From the NCBI GenBank assembly GCA_030432315.1, contig JAUIHM010000013.1, forward strand, positions 1-48,735: a stretch of 48,735 nucleotides of DNA, given 5' to 3'. Positions within the stretch are counted from its first letter, which is position 1; each line of letters starts with the position of its first letter. Positions 11,633 to 19,129 of this stretch are shown here, in pieces. Both the position numbers and the translations under genes were made by a program. Under the pieces are notes generated by a model. It saw only the letters and a program-made list of their open reading frames with translations. It was not told where the DNA came from and ran no database searches. This stretch comes from Alphaproteobacteria bacterium (lineage in GTDB: Bacteria; Pseudomonadota; Alphaproteobacteria; Rhodobacterales; Rhodobacteraceae).

Positions 11633-13157
11633 ATTTCAGTTCGATCCTGCGGTTTCGCGCCAGCGCGGCTTCGCTGTCGCCGGTGTCGATCGGTTGAAAT
11701 TCACCGAAACCTGCCGCGGCGAGCCGGTCTGCCGGAATCCCCCGGGACTCGATCATGTACTTGACCACCGACAGTGCCCGAGCCTGGCTGAGTTCCCAGT
11801 TGTCGGCAAACTCGCTGGAGTTTCCAACGGGAACACGGTCGGTATGTCCGTCAACCCGCAGGATCCAGTCCACCTCAGGAGGAATTTCATCCGCAATGTC
11901 GAGGATCACGTCGGCGACCCGACCGACCTGCTGCTGCCCTGCCGGTCCGAGCGTCGCTGAGCCTGGAGGGAACAGAACCTCAGAAGAAAAGACAAAGCGG
12001 TCGCCAACGACCTGAACACCCTCACGATCCCCAAGAATATCCCGCATCCGGCCAAAAAACTCCGACCGGTAGTTGGCAAGATCTTTGGCCTCCGCCTCAA
12101 GGCGTTCCCGCTCGCGCGCTTCGAGTTCCGCGCGGGCCCGCTCCTCCACTGCGACCTTCGCCAGCGCCGCGTTCAGATTCTGCCCGAGCAGTTCGATCTG
12201 AACCTGGGACTGCAGATCCTGGGACTGGGCCTCGTCCAGGAGCCCCTGAATTGCATCAAGCTGTCGGCGCAACTCCGCGGTCTGCTGATTAAGAAGCGCA
12301 ACCTGCTTCTGGCTCTCCGCCGAAACCTGCCGTTCATCCGCAAGCAGCGCCCGGGCCTGCGCCAGCTGCGCCGCCCGCTGTTCTGCTTCAGAAAGGCTCA
12401 CCTCTTGGGAGGCCTCGAGTGTCTCTTTGGCGGCATTCGCGGCCGCCAGAAGAAGCAGCGTCTCCTCAGCCTTCTGCCTTTCCGCCTCTAGCGACATCGT
12501 CATTGCCGTCAGTTCCGCATCCGCATTTGCAAGCCGCTCGCGCAGGGTCTGCGCTGCAGCGGCCTCCAACAGCCGATCAGCCTCGGCATCACTCAGTGCG
12601 GTTTGACTTTCGGACAAATCGGCCGCTAGCGTATCGCGGTCGCTTTCCAGAGATTCAACCAGCGCCTCCAGAGCCTCACGCCGCGCCGCCGCCAGCCGTG
12701 CGGCCTCCGCGCCCGCATCGATCTCAACCCGTGCCTGCGCTAGCGATCGCTCCAGCGCCTCGTTCGCGCTCAACCGCTCTGCGCTCTCTTCGCGCACCTC
12801 CGCCAGCAGGGAGTCCAGATCCGCATTGCGCGCCAAAAGCGCTGCGACCTGGGCCTCAAAATCCAGAATTTCTGCCGCCGCCGCATCGCGTTCCGATGTC
12901 AGCGTTGTAACGAGTTCCGCCTGCCGGTCCGCCCGGCTGCGTTCCAGCCCCAGTGCGTCGGCCAGATTGGCCAGCTGCAGCGAGAGCTCATCAAGTTCCC
13001 GGCCCTGGCCGCTGATGGTATCCCGCAAAACGAACTGTACGATCATGAAAATCGACAGCACGAAAAACAGCACCAGGATCAGAGCCGTCATCGCATCGAC
13101 GAACCCGGGCCAGATCGAGGCTGAAAACCGGTTGGCTCCGCGGCGGCTCAGCGGCAT
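11619..13157 (-). CDS. MotB/TolR-like protein with long coiled coil and OmpA peptidoglycan-binding domain
   Basis: A 512-residue protein. A short cytoplasmic start is followed by one membrane helix at about residues 18-45 bearing the single aspartate D21 (GFVDAMTALILVLFFVLSIF), the position used for ion flow in MotB and TolR. Residues about 48-375 are a nearly unbroken Ala/Glu/Leu-rich coiled coil. The last ~125 residues are an OmpA-like domain (VDGHTDRVP, ARALSVVKYMIESRGIP, RNRRIELKF) that binds peptidoglycan. It lies two bases downstream of its MotA-like partner, so the two form an operon. Likely a proton- or sodium-driven force generator acting on the cell wall. No flagellar genes are near. 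The exact role is unknown. Confidence 0.85.
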   Translation of the reverse strand: MPLSRRGANRFSASIWPGFVDAMTALILVLFFVLSIFMIVQFVLRDTISGQGRELDELSLQLANLADALGLERSRADRQAELVTTLTSERDAAAAEILDFEAQVAALLARNADLDSLLAEVREESAERLSANEALERSLAQARVEIDAGAEAARLAAARREALEALVESLESDRDTLAADLSESQTALSDAEADRLLEAAAAQTLRERLANADAELTAMTMSLEAERQKAEETLLLLAAANAAKETLEASQEVSLSEAEQRAAQLAQARALLADERQVSAESQKQVALLNQQTAELRRQLDAIQGLLDEAQSQDLQSQVQIELLGQNLNAALAKVAVEERARAELEARERERLEAEAKDLANYRSEFFGRMRDILGDREGVQVVGDRFVFSSEVLFPPGSATLGPAGQQQVGRVADVILDIADEIPPEVDWILRVDGHTDRVPVGNSSEFADNWELSQARALSVVKYMIESRGIPADRLAAAGFGEFQPIDTGDSEAALARNRRIELKFTER

Positions 13158-13159
13158 GT

Positions 13160-14317
13160 TCAGAGCCTCCGCTGGCCGGCGATGGCTTTGAGGGTATCGG
13201 TCAGTTTGACAATATCCTGGCGTATTTCCGAAACGAGGTCCTGCCGCCCTGCCGCCAGATCCTCCAGAATCCGCAGAACCTGGGTATCAATCGAGCGCAG
13301 CCGCGCCCGCGTTTCCGCGTCCAGCTGGCCGGCGTCGCTGTCCTGAGCCGACATCAGATCGCCGACACGCTCCTGCGCCACCGCGATGCGTTCGAGGACC
13401 GCCGGATCGATGGGCGTCACCTGCTGACCGGCGAGAACCCGGACCAGTTCCGTCAACTGCAGTTCGATCGCCTCCGACCGCGCTGCGCTGACCTCGACCA
13501 CTTCCCGCAACCCGTCGATCTGTTCGGCGGTCTGGGCGATGACTGCCAGTACATTTCCGGCCGTCAGTGCCTCTTCACCATCAACACCGACCAGCCCGAT
13601 CTTGGTGATCGATGAAAGCCATTCCTCGAGCTCACGGAAGAACCGGTTCTGCGCGTGGCTTGCAAACAGCTCCAGCAGACCGACAACAAGTGACCCTGCA
13701 AGACCCAGGAGCGACGAGGCAAAGGCCGTACCCATGCCGCCCAACTGATCCTCCAGACCAGACATGAGGTTGTCAAACACCTCGATCGCACTCTGTCCCT
13801 CTTTCGGCGCGAGCGAGCGGATTGTGTCGACGACCGCCGGAACCACGGTTGCAAGCCCATAAAAGGTGCCGAGAAGGCCTAGGAAAATCAGCAGGTTGAT
13901 CAAATACCGCGTGAGGTCGCGCTGCTCCTCTATCCGCGTTCCGACCGAAGTCAGGATAGACTGCGTTGAGGACGACGTCAGCGCACGCCGCGCCCGTTTC
14001 TCGGACAGCAGCGCCGCGAGGGACGCCAGCAATCTGGGTGCCTTGGTGAATTCATGACCGGGCCGGTCCAGGGCAAATCCCTCGATCCAGTTTACCGAGG
14101 CCGTCAGGCCAAACACCTGCCAGAAGCACGCCAGAATGCCGACGAGAAAAACAAAAAGAATGAAGCCGTTCAGATACAGCGAAGACAGAAAGACCGGAGC
14201 GACCGCAGGATAGATCAGTACCGCTCCGGCAGAAACAAGCCCAAGCAACAGCAGCATGAGTACAATCTGCCGAACCGGTTGCGAAAATTGAGGCTCGGCT
14301 CTTTGACCTGATGCCAT
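13160..14317 (-). CDS. MotA/TolQ/ExbB-like proton-channel protein
   Basis: A 385-residue inner-membrane protein, the first gene of a two-gene operon with the MotB-like gene. Four hydrophobic segments are visible at about residues 17-38, 48-70, 137-158 and 195-217. The third (LINLLIFLGLLGTFYGLATV) and fourth (GMGTAFASSLLGLAGSLVVG) match the conserved channel helices of MotA/TolQ/ExbB. About 160 residues of mostly helical cytoplasmic tail follow, longer than in TolQ or ExbB. Start ATG at 14317. Together the pair should form a channel-type stator. It is not a typical tolQR set, since tolA and tolB are absent. Confidence 0.85.
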   Translation of the reverse strand: MASGQRAEPQFSQPVRQIVLMLLLLGLVSAGAVLIYPAVAPVFLSSLYLNGFILFVFLVGILACFWQVFGLTASVNWIEGFALDRPGHEFTKAPRLLASLAALLSEKRARRALTSSSTQSILTSVGTRIEEQRDLTRYLINLLIFLGLLGTFYGLATVVPAVVDTIRSLAPKEGQSAIEVFDNLMSGLEDQLGGMGTAFASSLLGLAGSLVVGLLELFASHAQNRFFRELEEWLSSITKIGLVGVDGEEALTAGNVLAVIAQTAEQIDGLREVVEVSAARSEAIELQLTELVRVLAGQQVTPIDPAVLERIAVAQERVGDLMSAQDSDAGQLDAETRARLRSIDTQVLRILEDLAAGRQDLVSEIRQDIVKLTDTLKAIAGQRRL

Positions 14318-14665
14318 GTTTTTCTTTTACTCCCGCGGCTTCCAATGGCTGACTGTATCCCGTGCCCGAATACATTCCAACCCGACATGCAATGCGTTAC
14401 TGTCTTCCGCAATGGCAAACATTCCCTTTATGAGCCGAAACTCATTTATCAGCCATAACCCCTGAAAGCTGCCGGGATGTTCGCGCGTCAACCCGCCACC
14501 AATCATTACCAAACGTTGCCATTGACCGGTCGGTCAGAACCCGGCGGGACAATGCCCCGTCACGTTCGGAGACCCGCGCACGCGAATGCGACCGATGACG
14601 ACGCGTTACCTGCAGGGTACGACAAATTTCCTCCGGAATGTGGTATGCCGAAGAGGCCAAGCGGA
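14318..14665. other. 348-base intergenic region with a short dyad
   Basis: No credible gene on either strand. It separates the MotA-like start from the chaC stop and should hold the promoter of the motor-like operon. A perfect short dyad, TGACCG-GT-CGGTCA, lies at 14523-14536, about 205 bases upstream of the MotA-like start, and resembles a repressor operator in form. The tract 14380-14520 is visibly less GC-rich than its surroundings. Confidence 0.4.
14523..14536. promoter_or_regulatory. 14-bp dyad upstream of the motor-like operon
   Basis: Two 6-base arms (TGACCG and CGGTCA) are separated by GT. This is a compact dyad of the size bound by TetR-type dimers, but no TetR gene is in the window. 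A chance origin cannot be excluded. Confidence 0.2.
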
Positions 14666-15217
14666 CTAGATGCGCGCCCGCACCAGGTCCGCAAGCCTTG
14701 CCAGCGCGGGATCGTTCAGCCCCAGTTCCCCAAGGCTCGCGACGGTGTTCATCAGATATTCTGCATTCGGCCCACGCGGCCCCACCGCGCCCGCAATCAC
14801 TTCTGCCTGCTGCTCGAGGTTGAGGTCACCGCTGTACTGCGGATGCTTGCGGTTGGTCACATATGTGACGGCCTCCACCACGTTTCCGTCGTCGAGTGCG
14901 ATGCCGAGCCAGCTTTCCTCATAAGCGTAGGACACCAGCTCCCGAGCGCGAAGATAGTCGAGCGTCGCGTCCGCGGCACCAGACGGCACCCGATAGGCAA
15001 CTCCTTCGCAGCGCCCGCCCTCCTCCACGTCGAGCGCCAGAACCAGGCCTGGCTTCTCCGGCGTCCCCCGGTAATGGATCGACGTCATGCAGAAGGCCCT
15101 CCGGTATCCCGGCAGTGTCGCAAGGCGCCTCTCCGAGAACTCAAATCCGGGATTCCAGATCAGTGACCCGTATCCAAAAACCCAAAGATCGGAGGAGTGG
15201 ATTTTCTCTGTTCCCAT
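14666..15217 (-). CDS. chaC: Gamma-glutamylcyclotransferase, ChaC family
   Basis: Degrades glutathione to 5-oxoproline and Cys-Gly in the cytoplasm. The 183-residue protein has the substrate loop VFGYGSLIW at residues 13-21 and the catalytic glutamate E93 in YLRARE, followed by SYAYEESW. Length is close to bacterial ChaC proteins. Start ATG at 15217. It is divergent from the DUF2125 gene with only 46 bases between the starts, where a dyad is present. This neighbour pair recurs in Rhodobacterales, as far as I recall. Confidence 0.92.
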   Translation of the reverse strand: MGTEKIHSSDLWVFGYGSLIWNPGFEFSERRLATLPGYRRAFCMTSIHYRGTPEKPGLVLALDVEEGGRCEGVAYRVPSGAADATLDYLRARELVSYAYEESWLGIALDDGNVVEAVTYVTNRKHPQYSGDLNLEQQAEVIAGAVGPRGPNAEYLMNTVASLGELGLNDPALARLADLVRARI

Positions 15218-15224
15218 TCCGTCG

Positions 15225-15254
15225 CCTGCGTTAACACTTCGCGAACCACGCAGG
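15225..15254. promoter_or_regulatory. Nested dyad between divergent chaC and DUF2125 genes
   Basis: Outer arms CCTGCG (15225-15230) and CGCAGG (15249-15254) enclose the palindrome TTCGCGAA (15238-15245). GTTAAC lies at 15230-15235 and GGTTAA just after the right arm. It fills most of the 46-base gap between two divergent starts, so it may be a shared operator. TTAAC motifs recall CtrA-type sites, but the spacing is not canonical. Confidence 0.3.
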
Positions 15255-15263
15255 GGTTAAGTC

Positions 15264-16271
15264 ATGCGCACACTGTTGGCAATCGTCATCCTGGCGGCCT
15301 TGGGCTGGAGCACCTACTGGTACATTGGCGCGTCCGCCCGCAAGGAGGCGCTGATCTCATGGCTCGAGGAACGACGGGTTGACGGCTGGATCGCCGAAGC
15401 ATCCAAAATCCGCGTGACGGGCTATCCGAACCGGATTGACGTGATCGTATCGGATCTTTCCCTTGCCGATCCGGACTCCGGCTGGATGTGGATGGCCGAA
15501 GAATTTCAGGTCCTCTCCCTGTCCTACAAACCCCATCACATCATCGTCGCGTGGCCTGGCACACAGACCGTCGGCACTCCCTATGAACTGCTTCATCTTA
15601 GCGGCGACACGCTGCGCGGCTCGGTCAGTTTCGAGCCCAGCACGGCCCTGACGCTCGATCACAGCACCATCGAAATCAGGAACCTGCAGATCGACAGCGA
15701 TCTTGGATGGAAAGCCCACCTTGACAGCGCCCTGCTGTCCACCCGTCAGTCCCCGGAAGACTCCGCGGCTCCGTTTTCCCACGACCTGAATATTGAAATC
15801 GACGGATTGACGCCGCCGGCAGGTGAAATCGCCGGCGTGGACCGGGCGAGCCTGCTCCCGGGACCCATGCAATCCGCGCGACTCGACGCCACGCTCACAT
15901 TCGACCGGCCGCTGGACCGGTTCGCGGTAGAGCGCGACAATCCTTCCCTGAACAGGCTGAGGATCGGCAATGTTTCCGCCACCTGGGGCAAACTCGATCT
16001 GCGCGGCCAGGGCGACATCGCCGCCGACAGGGACGGCTATGCGGATGGCGAAATCAAGCTGCGCGCCCGGAACTGGCGCGACATGGTTGATGTTGCAGAA
16101 CAGTCAGGCGCCTTCAACCCGTCAGTCATCAACGCCGTACAGGCAGGGCTCGACCTGATTTCCGTGTTCTCAGGCGGGGGCGACACGCTGACCGTTCCGC
16201 TTGAGTTCGGGGACGGCAATACCAGACTTGGTCCGGTGGTTCTCGGAGACGCCCCGCGCCTGCACCGCTGA
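15264..16271 (+). CDS. DUF2125 family protein, probably periplasmic
   Basis: A 335-residue member of DUF2125, a family found mainly in Alphaproteobacteria. An N-terminal hydrophobic segment (LLAIVILAALGWSTYWYIG) acts as a signal anchor, and the rest is a soluble, strand-rich domain. Family hallmarks seen are the WYIGASARKEAL start, the GYPNRIDV segment and the SLSYKPHHIIVAWP block. No catalytic residues are known or visible. Start ATG at 15264 directly follows a TTAAG-containing leader. It ends one base from the convergent extensin-family gene. Function unknown. Confidence 0.88.
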   Translation: MRTLLAIVILAALGWSTYWYIGASARKEALISWLEERRVDGWIAEASKIRVTGYPNRIDVIVSDLSLADPDSGWMWMAEEFQVLSLSYKPHHIIVAWPGTQTVGTPYELLHLSGDTLRGSVSFEPSTALTLDHSTIEIRNLQIDSDLGWKAHLDSALLSTRQSPEDSAAPFSHDLNIEIDGLTPPAGEIAGVDRASLLPGPMQSARLDATLTFDRPLDRFAVERDNPSLNRLRIGNVSATWGKLDLRGQGDIAADRDGYADGEIKLRARNWRDMVDVAEQSGAFNPSVINAVQAGLDLISVFSGGGDTLTVPLEFGDGNTRLGPVVLGDAPRLHR

Positions 16272-16272
16272 A

Positions 16273-16953
16273 CTATCTGCAGAACAGCGGGCTGCCGCGC
16301 TGACCGAGATCGTAGTGCAGGTGATCCTCGTGAAATCCGTCCGATCCTGGACCGAGGGTCGTCCGGAACGGACCACACGCGCCTGAGTGGATTTCCCTGA
16401 GAGCCAATCCATACTCAGGTGAGTTCCAGTCCGAGTGCACACGCACCTGACGCTGGTTTTCCAGAATGAACCCGCTTACGTCGATGGCGCGGCCATGGGC
16501 ATGCTCCGAGAGTCCGCCGCCGTTCTGGCCGTTCATCCCGCGGCAGGCATAATGCGCGGAAATCTGAATCGTCTCCACATCCGCCCCCGCCCGGGACATC
16601 ACCGGTTTGACGGTATCTGCCACCCAGTCATTCAGGGCCCGGGCGGTATCGCAGGTGACCGTTGGCTGAGACGACAGGGCCACCCCTGAGACAGACTGGA
16701 GCAGAACCGCCCCCTCAACCCCGCAGTCCCCTTCGCCATCGACATTGGGGATGATCTGCCCCTGGATCGACTTCTTGCCGCAGATGGTACCGGTTCCAGA
16801 GCCGCCGCCAGATCCTGGAAACGATGCGCTGCTCACGCCGGAGCCGTTCGAGGCGAGTGACCCGCTGGTCGACACCGCTGAGCCGACACCGCAGGCGGAT
16901 ACACTGAAAATCAGGAAAAATCCGGTCAGGCCGCAAAACGTGGGTGTGCGCAT
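16273..16953 (-). CDS. Extensin-family lipoprotein (M15-like peptidase fold)
   Basis: A 226-residue predicted lipoprotein. The signal peptide ends in the lipobox VSAC with Cys21 as the lipidation site, followed by a Ser/Gly-rich linker to about residue 55. The C-terminal extensin-like domain carries SEHAHGRAIDVSGF and GFHEDHLHYDLG, the His/Asp/His pattern of M15-type zinc peptidases. This suggests a peptidoglycan-cleaving or -binding role in the periplasm. Several cysteines (C58, C76, C100 region) probably form disulfides. It follows tyrC with a two-base gap and is likely co-transcribed with it. Enzyme activity is inferred, not proven for the family. Confidence 0.87.
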   Translation of the reverse strand: MRTPTFCGLTGFFLIFSVSACGVGSAVSTSGSLASNGSGVSSASFPGSGGGSGTGTICGKKSIQGQIIPNVDGEGDCGVEGAVLLQSVSGVALSSQPTVTCDTARALNDWVADTVKPVMSRAGADVETIQISAHYACRGMNGQNGGGLSEHAHGRAIDVSGFILENQRQVRVHSDWNSPEYGLALREIHSGACGPFRTTLGPGSDGFHEDHLHYDLGQRGSPLFCR

Positions 16954-16955
16954 CC

Positions 16956-17873
16956 TCAGCCGTCGCGCTTTATGCCGACACGGCCGAAATCCGGCTCAGG
17001 CGTATCCTGGCCTGCTTCGATGATGCCGCGCCGAATGGATCTGGTCCGGGTAAAGTAGCGGTGAAGATGATCTCCGTCTCCGGTCCTTATGGCCCGCTGA
17101 AGGGCAAACAGTTCTTCCGTAAACCGGCCGAGTATTTCCAGTGTCGCTTCCCGGTTCGACAGAAACACATCCCGCCACATCGTCGGATCTGAGGCAGCGA
17201 TGCGGGTAAAATCGCGAAAACCGGCGGCCGAATAGTTGATCACTTCGGTAGAGGTCACCCGGCGGAGATCGTCCGCGACGCCCACCATGGTATAGGCGAT
17301 CAGATGCGGGATGTGGCTGGTCACGGCAAGGACCAGGTCGTGGTGGTCCGGCTCCATGAGATCCACATTCGCGCCCAGTCGCGTGACGAATTTCGTCAGA
17401 CGCGCAACTGCTTCCGGACGGCTGTCCGGCAGAGGCGTCAGCAGCCACCATCGGTTGTCGAACAGCGACGCGAATCCCGAGGCTGGACCCGAGTGCTCAG
17501 TCCCGGCAATGGGATGCCCAGGGATAAAGTCCACATTTTCAGGTAAATACGGCGCTACCGCGGTCACAACTCCTCCCTTGACCGAGCCCACGTCCGTCAG
17601 CGTCGCCCCTGGTGCGAGATGGGGTGCGACCTGTTTAGCAACGGATTCCATCGCTCCGACGGGGACGCAGAGGATGACGAGGTCGGCGCCGGTGACGGCT
17701 TCGGCGGGGGTTTCGAACACCTCGCAGAGGCCGAGACGGGTCGCGGTTTCGCGGGAGGCGGCCGACTGGGCGGTGCCGGTGATCCGTGTTTCCATCCCGG
17801 CCCGGCGCATCGCGTGGCTGATCGACGAGGCGATCAGACCGAGGCCGACGAGAGCAACGTGCCGATAGGTCAT
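16956..17873 (-). CDS. tyrC: Prephenate/arogenate (cyclohexadienyl) dehydrogenase
   Basis: Oxidative decarboxylation step of tyrosine synthesis. The 305-residue product has the NAD(P)-binding start VALVGLGLIASSI (the third glycine of GxGxxG is alanine), then DVGSVKGGVV, the substrate region GHPIAGTEHSGP and the conserved TSHIPHLIAYTMV. Start ATG at 17873. In many alphaproteobacteria hisC lies directly upstream; here it is absent and a 482-base non-coding tract follows instead. The 5' third of the gene reads visibly more GC-rich than the 3' part. Function is secure; substrate preference (prephenate or arogenate) cannot be settled. Confidence 0.93.
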   Translation of the reverse strand: MTYRHVALVGLGLIASSISHAMRRAGMETRITGTAQSAASRETATRLGLCEVFETPAEAVTGADLVILCVPVGAMESVAKQVAPHLAPGATLTDVGSVKGGVVTAVAPYLPENVDFIPGHPIAGTEHSGPASGFASLFDNRWWLLTPLPDSRPEAVARLTKFVTRLGANVDLMEPDHHDLVLAVTSHIPHLIAYTMVGVADDLRRVTSTEVINYSAAGFRDFTRIAASDPTMWRDVFLSNREATLEILGRFTEELFALQRAIRTGDGDHLHRYFTRTRSIRRGIIEAGQDTPEPDFGRVGIKRDG

Positions 17874-18355
17874 GGGCGGCTTGCCTCCAAAAATTCTTTT
17901 TTGTTTCCTGAGACTTCTGACGCCACCTTAACCTCGGCGGCACCAGGAACCGCCTGTGCCGCACCGCCGGTGCAGCCCAGGGCGCGTGCGCTGTTCGGGC
18001 CTTCGAAACGCAGGCCGATGGAGGCGGATCGTGTCATTGTGGTCCGGGCCGTTTGGGTCGCCTGTCTCTAGACAGGTTAACGGGCAAATTCCAGTGGCGA
18101 TCGCATACCCTTCCCGTACCCATTCGATACCCGACCGATACCTACGTTTTCGCCGGAGAGGGAAAGGTTAATGCACCTTCTGCTGCTTCCCGCTCCGTCG
18201 ATGCAGCGGCGGCCTCAGCCCGGGGTTTCGACCCTTCGGAGCAAGGTCGCCGGTTTTCCCTTCCGGACCGAACTGACGCCGGAACGGTTTGCCAACACCT
18301 CGACATGCTGTAGATTGCAGGCCACCGCAACGCATCGGAAAGGAGCGTGCCTGTC
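17874..18355. other. 482-base intergenic tract carrying repeat element A
   Basis: No believable gene. It contains, from left to right, a 16-base dyad CCTGTCT-CT-AGACAGG at 18061-18076 running into GTTAAC (18076-18081), the phased TACC repeat element (18105-18171) and the promoter region of the DUF1992 gene. It is the largest gap in this part of the window. It sits where hisC would be expected by synteny and where base composition changes. Confidence 0.6.
18105..18171 (+). repeat. Phased TACC repeat element, copy A
   Basis: Four units ATACCC, GTACCC, ATACCC and ATACCT start at 18105, 18116, 18127 and 18138, exactly 11 bases apart, about one helical turn. The last unit opens the 15-mer ATACCTACGTTTTCG (18138-18152), and AAAGGTTAA follows ten bases later (18163-18171). 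A second copy in opposite orientation lies at 48192-48259. The same-face spacing suggests cooperative binding of a protein. Identity of the binder is unknown. Confidence 0.75.
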
Positions 18356-18658
18356 ATGTTCGAGTCGCTGGTCGACATTGCCTTCCGGCGTGCGCAGGAG
18401 GAAGGCGCTCTGGACAATCTGCCGGGTGCCGGAAAACCGATCACGCCGGCCAGTCTGGATGCAGACCCGTTTGCCCATGCCTTCGCAGAGAGCGGGGCGA
18501 TGACACCGTTTGGCGCGGTTCAGCGGCGGATTGAGGAGGCCCGCACGCGGCTGGCCCGGACAACCGAGCCAGAGCAGCTCCGCGCCATTCAGGCCGAAAT
18601 CGCCGCGCTGGAGACCCGCAAGGCCATCGAGATGGAGACGTGGAAGCGCTACGGCTGA
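18356..18658 (+). CDS. DUF1992 (DnaJ-homologue C28 conserved domain) protein
   Basis: A 100-residue small protein that is essentially only the DUF1992 domain, found in bacterial YhdN-type proteins and in eukaryotic DNAJC28. The hallmark LDNLPGAGKPI is at residues 19-29, followed by a helical charged C-terminus. Start ATG 18356 has AGGAG ten bases upstream; the in-frame GTG at 18347 is too close to that site. It stands alone between the repeat-bearing gap and the DUF1272 gene on the same strand. Role unknown. Confidence 0.87.
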   Translation: MFESLVDIAFRRAQEEGALDNLPGAGKPITPASLDADPFAHAFAESGAMTPFGAVQRRIEEARTRLARTTEPEQLRAIQAEIAALETRKAIEMETWKRYG

Positions 18659-18769
18659 AACGCGGCTTCGCGGAAGTGTTGCGCCGCGACGGTCGCGGCA
18701 GGGCCCTTCGGGCCGCATAGCGGCCGGTCGCGCCGTTTGGAGAATGACTGCCCCCACAGGAGATGCCGG

Positions 18770-19084
18770 ATGCTGGACCTTCGACCGAACTGCGAATGGT
18801 GTGACCGCGACCTGCCTCCGGACTCGGCGGATGCGCGGATCTGCACCTACGAGTGCACCTACTGCGCCGACTGCGTCGAGACGGTGCTGCACAATGTCTG
18901 CCCCACCTGTGGCGGCAACTTCGTCCCGCGCCCGATCCGGCCGAAAGGCGCACACCGGGAAGGTTTGACGCTCGGATTGGGACACAACCCCGCTTCAACG
19001 GAACGGACCCGGAGCCGATGGTCGCGGGCACAGGTTGACGCGATGAGCGCGAGGCTGCGCGATGTCGATCCGGCGGACCGTTAG
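18770..19084 (+). CDS. DUF1272 family small Cys-rich protein
   Basis: A 104-residue protein with seven cysteines arranged as NCEWC, CTYECTYCADC and CPTCGG in the first 55 residues, matching the short DUF1272 family and suggesting one or two bound zinc ions. The C-terminal ~45 residues are polar and less conserved. Start ATG 18770 is preceded by GGAG. Start and length fit the family with a small tail extension. It is convergent with priA, with 45 bases between the stops. No function is known. Confidence 0.85.
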   Translation: MLDLRPNCEWCDRDLPPDSADARICTYECTYCADCVETVLHNVCPTCGGNFVPRPIRPKGAHREGLTLGLGHNPASTERTRSRWSRAQVDAMSARLRDVDPADR

Positions 19085-19129
19085 GTGCCCAAAGGGTAAC
19101 CTTCCGCCACCGGCGCCGGTGCAGCCTGG

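Noticed and set aside
11619..14317. Zorya antiphage system (ZorAB) reading of the MotA/MotB-like pair
   Set aside because: In Zorya the long helical tail belongs to ZorA and effector genes zorC/D or zorE follow. Here the long coil is in the MotB-like partner and the neighbours are housekeeping genes.
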